A stretch of 64,000 nucleotides of DNA, taken from assembly GCF_932276165.1 (NCBI RefSeq), contig NC_064005.1, positions 2,542,001 through 2,606,000 on the forward strand, in the 5' to 3' direction. The notes beneath the pieces were generated by a model. It was not told the DNA's origin, made no database searches, and saw nothing but the letters and a program-made list of their open reading frames with translations. Of this stretch, positions 24,601 through 34,493 are shown piece after piece; within the stretch, counting starts at the first letter, position 1; each line of letters opens with the position of its first letter. A program made the translations under genes and the position numbers. The DNA is from Plutella xylostella. Lineage: Eukaryota; Arthropoda; Insecta; Lepidoptera; Plutellidae.

Positions 24601-26260
24601 GAACATGGAATTTGCTGTTTCCTTTTTGCAAAAACGAAACAATGAGGAAATGTTCAAGCAACCAGCAGTATGAAAAAATTACCACATATGTAACTGTTTT
24701 TAAACTATTTTTTTGTAAAAACAAATTCAAATAAATAAAAGTATCTTCTATAATTGCTAATCATAATTATTTATCTAACTAGATTAAGGTGATGTATTAT
24801 ATTACCTACCGTATAAAGACAATTCACCTAAAATGCATTAGAATGTAGAAGGCGTGAAATTCCGCTCCGCCTATCACCACCCGCGCAACCCACAAGTCAG
24901 GCGCGGGCGTCAGGTGCCCGTATTTTGGTCGAAGCAGCGCCAAGCCATCGCACAGTTTATGTAACAGCTATATACCCTAATATACCACGTATATATATCC
25001 AGTATATACCCCTGTATGTAGAGTCCACCTCGGCGAGCAGTGTCGGTTAGTGCCGCCCTAGAAGACGTGCCTCTGTGTCAGACGTGAATATTAGGACTCT
25101 GGGATATTTCCGTCCATGTTCATTAGAGATATGGGTTTGCGTTGTAATTACGTGGTATTGATAGTAGTATTAACTCTGTGATACAGGATGGTGGCAGTAT
25201 TTTTGTTATGAAACGGAATTGTCTAATTTTTGGCTAAGAAAGATTGCCAATCTACAGCCAAATCATTCCGGAGGTTTTTAAACCATTTGATTATTTTACG
25301 CGATTTTTTCAACTCTTTAAGGAAAATCTTAGTGCACGATGTTATGATGCCCAAACGTATGTTACTTTTAGAAAAATAATAATGATTGAAGGTCCGCGTA
25401 AAAAGAAATTTAATTATCTTCTCTTTTGTAGAACGTCGTATAAATAAACATCACAAAGTATTCTGACAAAGCCGAAACGTACATTGGGACAACATATTCC
25501 CTTGAGCCTCAAGCCAATGGACATGTGAAAGAAAATCAATAGGGATGTCCACGGGCACTTATTTGTCGATGGAGAACCAAAAGAGATGGCTGTCGGCTAC
25601 TTATTTATCGATAGAAATAAATTAAGTCCGTATTAGTGACGGAGATATTTGGACTCGCGTGTTGACAAAGCCGATCGGTAGTGGGTATAGGGTGTGTCTA
25701 CGTTGGCCTCTAAAATTTTTTTTACTATTGTATAATGTCGATATACTTGCGTTACTTTACTCGGTCTAAAATCAGCGAGTATAAAATACCTAATAAAGAA
25801 TATATTTCATGTTCGCGACCTTCTTTGTTTTCTACGCACATTAATAAAAACATAACCTCCAAACAAAAGCGTGAATATTCCGCCGACACAGCGCGCTTCG
25901 CGACTGTCTCTCGGAAATATGTGACCGTTCCGCGTGTGTGCACCTGCCCTTATTTACCAACGCGGACGCGACGTGACGCCCCGTCGGACCTGCGGAGTGG
26001 ACCCAGATTCTAGATCACGATCACATAGTGCTGATTCAGGATTTAGTCGAGGAAATCAGCGAGGCAACGGAAGCAGCCTCCAGGGTATTGATTCAACGCT
26101 GAATACCTATAAAGATTTATCTTTCTGACTATTGTTTAAGATCGAAAAGAGGTGGGAGGTGTATGGAAAGTATATTGATAGGCTATGAAGACATATTGGT
26201 AATGAAACTTACCATAGCTCAAATATACGATTTCTTGATATACATTCAAGTGGTGGATAC
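21601..26260. other. Non-coding spacer with GC islands
   Basis: GC-rich islands lie at 22920-23380 and 23520-23680, the second with G-runs able to form quadruplexes. Two AATCGATA motifs are at 22140-22160. A partly duplicated TAGGTCTCTAG / GGTGTAGAGATG unit is at 24090-24160. A moderately GC-rich tract at 24860-25080 contains TATATATA followed by a transcript-leader-like sequence, unproven. The frame at 25934-26128 (R/S/G-rich) has no recognised domain. I find no gene that I would defend. Confidence 0.4.
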
Positions 26261-28369
26261 TGTAACGTTTCGCCCTACCTCCTGCCTACTTAACGGATTT
26301 ACCTACTAAGAAGATATTTGAAAACACCTAACAAAACTAAGTTGAGTGAAATAAGAGTGAAACAAATACTGCTTTAGATTGGCCATGAAACATCCAGGGA
26401 GCCCCTACATTGTGTTGTAACCCAATAAACGAAAGAAAGTCAATTAAATAAAACTATGACCTAGAACTGATTACATACTTTCTACCTGCCTATAATTATT
26501 GACCTATATACTACAACTTTGATGTATAACTTTTATTTGTATGATAAATACATATTTACATGTAAGTACATAAAGATAATAATATAGATAATAATGTTTT
26601 TTGGTGTTGGTTAATAAGGGAAGCCCCTCCATACGCTTTGTAGGCCTTGATCACTACACCCGATTGAATCAATATATAAGACTCTAAAATAGATAAATAA
26701 TAGCAAATATTCAATCGGAGCCCTCGTGGAACACAACCATTGACTTGGACATTCCTCCGACCAACTTATTAATCACTTCCCTTGCTCCTAACCTTATATA
26801 TTTACATGTTTTATATTTATTTCATGTAAATAAATCAACATGAATACATGTTGTCAAAGCTAAAGGGGACAATCATATTTATAATCATAAGGTAACTGAA
26901 ACTAGAATAGTTCCATAATTTATAGTAGGTATAGTAACTTTATTAAATCATGAATTTCATAATAGATAAGTATTAGATAAATACATATTACTCTAATTAA
27001 TAGCCAAGTGGGAAGTGATTTATTCTTTTTAAATTACTCAATTGAAAGGATAATTATTATGAAATAGTTAATATTCTTTGATCTTATTGAAATATGTTCT
27101 AAATAGTTGTAGTAAACATATAAGACAACAAAATATCCTAGCTTTATTTATTTACATAAGAATATAAAGCTTTATCAAGGAAACAAATACTTCTGTTGGT
27201 TAGAATTTACATAACTTTCTGAAAATATGGAAATTGGACAGGAATCTGATCTACCTTCAAGCTATTTGTATTTATTGAGCAATATAGGACCAGAAATGAT
27301 TTAGTTTAAGTATCTAGATCCCTTATTTGTGATATCTTGACACTTAGAATAAATTTCTCCGTCAATCAATTCTTTCCCTGCGCTGTTACTTGTTTTTAAA
27401 CTCAAAGTCAAATAATCTTCTCTGCCATATAGATACTACAATAAATCATCTTTGAAAAGTTTATTTAAGTATGTATCTACTTTATTCTTTGAATAATTAC
27501 TATAGCATAGATTCTATAGAAGTATTTATTTACCTAATGAAAAATCAATAATTTGAACAAAGAACCATAGAACAAATTTGAAGGTAGGTGTATATTTTTT
27601 TATTTAATAAGAATTTATTATTTTTGAAGTGAGATCTATTGTCAGGTTTTAGTTATTTGATAATCATCATCATCATCATCATCACCAGCCCGCTTCTGCC
27701 TATTTGTATCTATCCAGAAGTCCCTATTCTAAACTAAAATAAGTTGAACCAAAGCTAGGGAATGTGTAATGTGTAGGTTTTTCTCTAGCTAGCTAAATAC
27801 TGAATGAGCGAGGTAGAAGACCTTTAGTGTACCTATCTAATCCCTATACCAGTGTGATGGAAATTGCAGCCGTGGGTTAGCGTCCTTCAAGAAATAAAAT
27901 GTATAACTTCTCAATCATATACGAGAGACAAAAAGTAAGTAGAAAGGTGACCTAGCTTCGCACACGGTGTTCCGCCTCGGCTCCACGCGCCTGGTCCTCA
28001 AGCTCCCACGGCACCGATCACTCCCTCCATCTGACCGTCTGCTCACCACGGCTGCTCACACAAAAGTCAAAAGTGCCCACGCGCTGCTCGCTTACGTGGA
28101 TATTATCCTCTACCCTCAACTCGCCGATATCAATATTAAGGCTCACCTACACTCAGAATAATTATCTTGATTATTCTGTGATCCGAAATCGGTACAACGA
28201 AGCTTGGCACGAAGTTAGCCGACACCCTGAATGATTTAATAGACAACTTTTCCAAAAATCCCACGGGAAAACCCTTCCAAAGCGCAACAAATCCCTCGGA
28301 ACATCCAGTCGTAGTTTAAATTCATTATTTGCGAAATAGTTAATGTTTCGGCATCGATGGAACATTACA
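26261..28369 (+). repeat. Left 2.1-kb terminal direct repeat (5' LTR candidate)
   Basis: It starts TGTAACGTTTCGCCC and ends GGAACATTACA, so the ends also form a short inverted pair (TGTAAYGTT). An AATAAA lies near 26426. A (CAT)n run is at 27664-27684. It is the empty site for the MITE found in the right repeat: GTCAATCAATTCTTTCC is continuous at 27361. It is AT-rich except for the last third. Confidence 0.7.
27967..28161 (+). CDS. Conserved small open frame inside the terminal repeat
   Basis: A frame of about 70 codons runs to a stop at 28159-28161, with no ATG near its start. It contains VFRLGSTRLVLKLPRHRS and HALLAYVDIILYPQLAD. The segment is GC-rich compared with the rest of the repeat, which suggests a captured gene fragment or an exon. 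The same frame is unchanged in the right repeat, but near-identity of the whole repeats means this says nothing about selection. I do not recognise the family. Confidence 0.25.
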   Translation: MFRLGSTRLVLKLPRHRSLPPSDRLLTTAAHTKVKSAHALLAYVDIILYPQLADINIKAHLHSE

Positions 28370-29120
28370 TTCAACCCCTTATATTTTTGTAGTATCGCAA
28401 GTATATTATATAATTGAGATATGGAAAAAATATACACAATAATATACACCACCCTTTATTTTCGCAAATATCAAATTCATAGAATTTAAACGATGAAAAA
28501 TTTGTAAAAGGAAATTCCGATCATCACCTCAATATGTCTGTGTGTGTGAGTGTAAAATGACTCAGATGATTAGCCAACAAGATCCCCAGAAATTATCAAA
28601 AATCAACGACCATCCCTATTATTATTTATTATTTACATAACTATTGATCGAATACTTAGTAGATTATTCATGCTCCAATAAACCGGGAACAAGGGGATAC
28701 CCTGTCGATCAGAAGGATCCAATGCTAAATGAGAAACCACAGAACCTTAAATTTATTTTTAAGAATTTTGTAGCATCTTTAACACGCCCTCTTAGAGCAC
28801 GAACTCTCCCACGCCCAATGTTTTCGACGATGCATCATCAATAGAAATTAATAAAGTTCAAGTCTCATTCTAACAATCCCCAGGAACAATGTCCACCAAT
28901 CTCCGAGCTTGATGTAGAGTGTAAAAATATCAAGTATCATTTTACCATAACTAGAAAGAGAATTATTATTGTGAACCATTATTGCATTCATGTTTACAAC
29001 TGATTCACAACTTTTCAATCCCCCTCCAATCCAGCAAAATGACAAAATTTTGAGTTGAAAAATATATATTTTTTTTTCTTTAAGTAATTACATGTTGAGT
29101 ATAGAATATTATGAAGATAC

Positions 29121-29617
29121 TAGGGCATGCAATACCGCAATACCGGTATTCGTAATACCGGTATTAGGAGCAAAATTCACGCTTTTTTCAATACCGGTAT
29201 TGAAAGTTAATACCGGTATTGAAGTAATACCGGAATCGGACTTTTTTAGGCTATAATAAAGCGATTAAGATATAGTATTCCTATGTACTGTGAAAGCGCA
29301 CTTGTTTCCAACCGTTTGATGCAGTTTTCGGCCATTTGATATCTACTGTTGTCCATGCGTAAAGGGATACTGGATGTAAAAAAAAAAATTATTGTAAAAT
29401 TTAAACTAATACTCAATTCTCGTAAAAATCTATTACAAAAAACTGAATTTCATTGCTTTTTCTCGTTTTATTTTGACCTATACGACCTTTAATCACAATA
29501 TATGCCATTTATTACAAGGAAATCTAATACCAGTATTAATACCGGGATCCCGGTATTGAGTTGCAATACCGGAACTCAATACCGGTATTGAAAATAGTTC
29601 CGGTATTGCATGCCCTA
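29121..29617. mobile_element. hAT MITE with ATACCGGTAT palindrome arrays
   Basis: The ends are TAGGGCATGCAATACCG and its complement CGGTATTGCATGCCCTA, flanked by an exact 8-bp duplication GAAGATAC (29113-29120 and 29618-29625). The 8-bp duplication and TAGGG ends place it in the hAT superfamily. Both subterminal regions are packed with AATACCGGTATT palindromes (at least seven full or partial units), likely transposase-binding sites. The 497-bp element has no coding capacity. It is nested in the long-repeat element and so is younger than that element's interior. Confidence 0.9.
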
Positions 29618-30716
29618 GAAGATACTGTACATACAACAGTATAATTTGACTATGCTGTCCTAACCTAACACCAAAATCTTCATAAATATTCTCTTTTGTA
29701 TAGTGTTGTGTGATTAAGGTGAAATCGGAATCTTTCCTTCAGTGCAGGAGAACAGCCATGATATTTTACTAAAGCCACTTTCACATAACTATATGTTTGT
29801 AGGTATTTTTTTTTCAATCCATAGGTTCTTAGACATTCGATTCACCATAACTCTCATCCTCTTTCTCTGATTCACGCCACTCTAATAAACATCAAGGCCT
29901 TCTTCCTCCCCACTGATTAAATCAATAAAATATCATGTATCTAATTATTAATTTTCTTTTCTATCATTTACCTACCTAAATTGAAAAGAAAATACATCTA
30001 GTTTATTTACACTTCGATCAGAATGTGTTTTTGGTGTAAAGTGTATTTGTTTTCCGTCATGATCAACTTTTGTTATGTAGGTATTTTTCTAAGCAAATTG
30101 TTTCAAAGTAATTTTTTTTTTTTTTGTGTAAAGTGTAGTGTGTCGTGTGGAGTCTGTAAAAGGTACTTTGTAAAAACATCTATAGCCTGTATAGACGTCT
30201 CATGTGTTAATGCGTGCATAGCTAACTTCAATAATAAATCGACTAAAGCGTTTGTACCACGTTTGTGCCCGAGTAGAACCGCCTTTCTTCGCCAATTTAC
30301 TACAAAAGCAAGACTAAGAGTGTATGGTGTGTAAATTACTTGAACCAATTTGCACACTACTAACTGACGGTCCGATATTATACCCATATTACAGGCTCTG
30401 CCTTATTTAGGGTCGGATGGTCGTGTGTGAGATGTCCCCACATATTATTAAGCTAGTAGTTTTAAAATGGAGTTAACAATTTTAATAAAAAAAATCTTTT
30501 AAGATTTTACTCAGTTTTTTTTTATTATTATTAAAATACTTGTTACATAAGTAGCAATAATTCTTGTATCTACATTAGTTGATCATTTGGAAAATATTTG
30601 TGAAATAAAGGTAACTTTTGGAATAAATTACTTTTTTAGCTAATTAAGTACCTATATAATAGGTAACTACTCAATCAAGTTTTACAGAAACAATATACCA
30701 AAGTTTCCCTTATAAA

Positions 30717-30738
30717 TGTGTGTGTGTGTGTGTGTGTC
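30717..30738. repeat. (TG)n microsatellite
   Basis: Eleven TG units without interruption. Confidence 0.9.
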
Positions 30739-31564
30739 TGAACGAAGTATCAATAAACCCTTCATTTCCCAGTTGTATTTGTCATGATTATAAATCGCAC
30801 TCAATATCAAATAATTAAAACTTCATTCTTCATCATTCTTTAATCAACTATGTAAGACCTGCAGGTACCTTTAACATTATTATCATTCAGACTTTAAAAT
30901 TACCTTTAAAGTGCTTTTCTTCCTTCCACATTCTTTGCTCTTTCAGTTTTTCGAAACATTATAATCACGACATAATCCCCGGGAAATGGCTATGTAAATA
31001 ACCTACCCTTTTGTTTTCTCTATAAAAGAAAATTATTACAGATAAATTTTACCAAAATTGAAAGTTCCTACTCTCATGTAACAGACAAATCCACCCCAAT
31101 ATTCCATCGATACCAAAACATCAAAATACCGCCATCTAGTTTTTATTCTACAACCTAATACACTATTTATTTTATGAAATAATATGTCTATTTAACTAAC
31201 TACTACTTCTACTTCAACTATTTTCCTACCCTCCGTAACTACCTAAGTCGAAAATAATGTTACTAGGTAACTAAAAATATTTCTGAGATATTACAACTCT
31301 CCCTCACAACCCCTATTTGAAAAACACGGTCTCCATATCCTTTATTCCTATTCAGGCTGTTTGTGTAAATGTGCCTTACCTGTCTAACTGTCAAATTTAT
31401 TAAAAAACTAAACTGTCAATGTCAACCTGACATAACCTCACCCTGTTTGGCTGTTTTTTTTTCCGCACTAATCAAAACAAAAGCATGCGTCGTTGTGTTC
31501 AACAACATCGATCGCACGAAGAAATCTAAAGTTTACCCGATTAAACTTACGAAACTCTAAAATA

Positions 31565-32326
31565 ATGAGTGAATCTTACAGGTAAGTGTCATTATTCTTT
31601 CAAATACCCTGTATGCATGCTACTAAACTAAGTCCTCATGTCCAAATTATCGTGATTCAAAATAAACAACCTCTGAATTGTTAGTTATTTATACATACAA
31701 TAGCTCTGTTTTACGGATCTTGTGTTTATAATAGACCTATTGTTATAAAAATCTAACTCAATTAAATATCTCCCATACAGTTTTTAATTGATACTGACAA
31801 GACTAACCAACATATTTTAACTTATTGTCAATCCCTCACCTTTTAAATAAGTATCCTAATCATTTGCTCTTCAACTTCTACATTTACCTACGTAATTTTA
31901 TTTGAATTATGCCTATATAATTATTTGTTTTATTTCAGGACTAAACATAACAATGCAAAACCAACAACACTCCTTGTTTGGACTAAACCCCATGATAGAC
32001 CACTGATCAAACCATCCACTGTGACAAAACATTCACAATGCCTCACTACTTATAGACCAAAGTTATTTTTCTTCGATAAGTAAGTACTTACCTATTTCTT
32101 TTCTATGTGTTGTAATACTTTTTTTTTTATTTATACTTCCTGTACTTAGATTTTGTTAGACTGTTATGAAAATCATCATAAAACCATTCCCTAAATGTAT
32201 TATCCTATTAGTCTACTTAAGTTATATTGAACTTAATAGTCATTTCCTGAATTTTTATAATTATGTAAATCATCACAATACTTAGCTTTTCTAATTAAAT
32301 TCTATTCTTCTTTTCAGGATATGACA
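31565..32326 (+). CDS. Candidate three-exon small protein inside the element
   Basis: An ATG at 31565 begins MSESYR. Its exon ends at 31581 with donor ACAG|GTAAGT. The next exon, 31939-32079, follows an ideal acceptor (TTTTATTTCAG) and ends before GTAAGTAC; the third starts at 32318 after CTTCTTTTCAG. The frame stays open through both junctions and stops at once in exon three, giving 54 residues (...KPTTLLVWTKPHDRPLIKPS...TYRPKLFFF...). The product is basic with no recognised domain. Upstream, 31380-31560 contains TGTCAATGTCAACC and GACATAACCTCA, of the kind often seen in lepidopteran promoters, and a 63-codon frame ending five bases before the ATG. It could equally be a non-coding spliced RNA. 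Confidence 0.3.
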
Positions 32327-32929
32327 TACTTTTTGAATGCTGATGATGATGATGATGTTCCCTATTTGACAACCAAACTCTGAGACTATATGAAGTAAAC
32401 ATCCTGACTCAGGTGATGAAGTGGATTGCAACGGCACTCAAAATAGGAACAACTAGACTACCCACATAATTCTTAAGTTACAAAGAATATAATAATATTA
32501 ATACTAAGTCTTATTGGATAAAAAGATTACAATCAAACTCCTAACCTACTTTACCTAGTTTAACACTTTATCAACAACAGTAACTTGTTCTACATTAATC
32601 GTTTTCTAAATTTATTGTTATGTCTGACCGCTACGCTTTCATCACTATTTTTTTCAAATGATATTATTGTTATATTTTCTTTTCTTTATTAACTGTAACT
32701 CATACTTGTATTTGTTTAGGGAAATGTCTGATAATATCTGCTACTAATTGGCTCTCTGAAATCTGATAATAAGACATTTGGACTTTTCCGGTTACTCTAA
32801 GTTAGCATGTTAGCATAGATGGTGTTACAGTTCTATCCCAACTCCTATGATCAATGTCGTATAATATATCTATTCTTTCAAACTTTCAAGTATAATAATT
32901 TAAGAGCCTAGTTTTTAAGCACCTAGTCG

Positions 32930-33240
32930 ATGACAAGCAAAGATCCGATCCAGAAGCACAATCAACCACATCAACAAACCAAAGAACCCGCACAACAAAA
33001 CTCATACAACCAATACCAAACCGAACCAACCCAGCCAAAAGGATGATTAATAATTATAGACTAGTTGCTATAACTACCGATCCCCCCCCAACCAGGCCAG
33101 TCCAATCCAGCACCAATCATACAAGCCCCGCCACGCAAACTCCCCGATCCACCGATGCAGCCGACCGCACCTCCAGACCAAAATCCCCACCCCTCATCTA
33201 CCTGGGCCAGAATGTCTATATCTATTCTAATAATTTCAGG
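32930..33240 (+). pseudogene. Gln/Pro-rich coding remnant in the interior
   Basis: This tract is strikingly A/C-rich and T-poor on the plus strand. An ATG at 32930 opens 38 codons (MTSKDPIQKHNQPHQQTK, then QNSYNQYQTEPTQPK) to a TGA at 33044. After about 45 AT-rich bases the same character resumes from 33087 in all three frames, one reading QPGQSNPAPIIQAPPRKL and PPMQPTAPPDQNPHP. Together they look like a low-complexity Q/N/P-rich protein interrupted by an AT-rich insertion. The position between the repeats would suit a gag remnant, but I see no zinc knuckle or capsid motif. Confidence 0.3.
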
Positions 33241-33559
33241 TTGTTCATAAGGACTAAAATGCGTCGTCTTTTCGCTACATTTGTTTTTTTTTTATAAATT
33301 TTTATTTTAATAAATCTACTGCTTTTACCTAAAATAAGACCATATCATTATTTTACCTACAACCCCTATTCACTTATAATTCCCTAATCAGCTACATAAT
33401 CAGAGGAACCGTTCATAGTGATTCAGACCAACACTAATATGACCTACCTACAGATAAATCAGTCTCTATACAACTATGTTTTATGTTATTCTCTTTTATA
33501 CCTTTACCTACCAAATAAATTTTATAAATAATGTCCTGAACTAGAATCCATTATATATC

Positions 33560-33690
33560 CAACCCCTGATAATGATGACGATTATTTCCTCTTACTCAAC
33601 GAGGAGCATAGCCACATACATATACAATTCCTGATGATGATGATTATTATTTCCTTTAACTCCACGAAGAGCATAGCTTAGCCTTATACA
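33560..33690. repeat. Local tandem duplication (~75 bp)
   Basis: CCTGATAATGATGACGATTATTTCC followed by ACGAGGAGCATAGC recurs, with changes, as CCTGATGATGATGATTATTATTTCC and ACGAAGAGCATAGC. It contains a short (GAT)n run. Confidence 0.6.
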
Positions 33691-34493
33691 ACCCCTAATC
33701 TTTTGTAATTCATTAATGAGCTACATAACATTACTACAACCCCTACTTATTAAGTAAATTTTAATAAATGGATTAAGATTTTCCAAATCCGCATTCTAAC
33801 TTTATCAACTACCTACCTATCTATCTTCACAAATGCTTCCCTAATTACGTTCCGTTCCAATACAAAACCTAGCCTCTTGCGCTTCCTATTTCATGATAAA
33901 TAATTCTTTCGTTTATAAGTTCGATCACTCCACGGCAACAAATTGTGATTATATCAAGGATATAATCACTTTCCTACCCCTAGTATGTAACAAATCATTA
34001 CGAACAAAACGCAAGAGACTTATTATAACGTTAACATCTTGCAGTGATTTTGTGCAGTCATGAGTGTGCATTACACTACCAAATATTATACTAGTCTGTG
34101 ACGCAATAAAAGTTACTCTGTAAAAAAAATAACCTTTTGACTTTTTATTGTTTGTGGTGCAATGCTGCATAAAGTTTTTCCTTCCAACTAAAAAAACAAA
34201 CTTTTGAAACTTTCTTCTAGCCAAAACTTTAAAAGAAATGCCTTTATGTAAAAACTGCCATATTGAGTAAATATTTACTTACTAATCGCAAAGGCAAACA
34301 ACAAAACTCAATGTCGAGACAAACGTAAGTTACCTATATACTATGCAAAAGAGTGTTCAATAATGTGGTTTATTTGTAAATAAGTACTATGTTAATCAAA
34401 TTTACTTGTAAAATTTCAGATAAAAGAACAGAAAACTAGCTGCCTGACACCTAAAATGAAGAGATGAAATATCCTGGTCTTTCGGTACCAAAT

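Larger units (their letters stand above)
28370..34493 (+). other. Interior of the long-repeat element
   Basis: AT-rich sequence of low CpG content. It contains a hAT MITE (29121-29617), a (TG)n run (30717-30738), a candidate spliced gene (31565-32326), an A/C-rich coding-like tract (32930-33240) and a local duplication (33560-33690). The remaining stretches 28370-29112, 29626-31350, 32330-32920 and 33690-34493 show nothing that I can name. The 103-codon frame at 30023-30334 is Cys/Phe-rich and probably chance. Confidence 0.5.

Noticed and set aside
25934..26128. R/S/G-rich frame that might be an exon
   Set aside because: No convincing acceptor or donor and no domain, so kept only as a note in the block entry.
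27661..27690. (CAT)n run as a CRISPR-like or protein repeat
   Set aside because: It is a plain microsatellite, present in both copies of the long terminal repeat.
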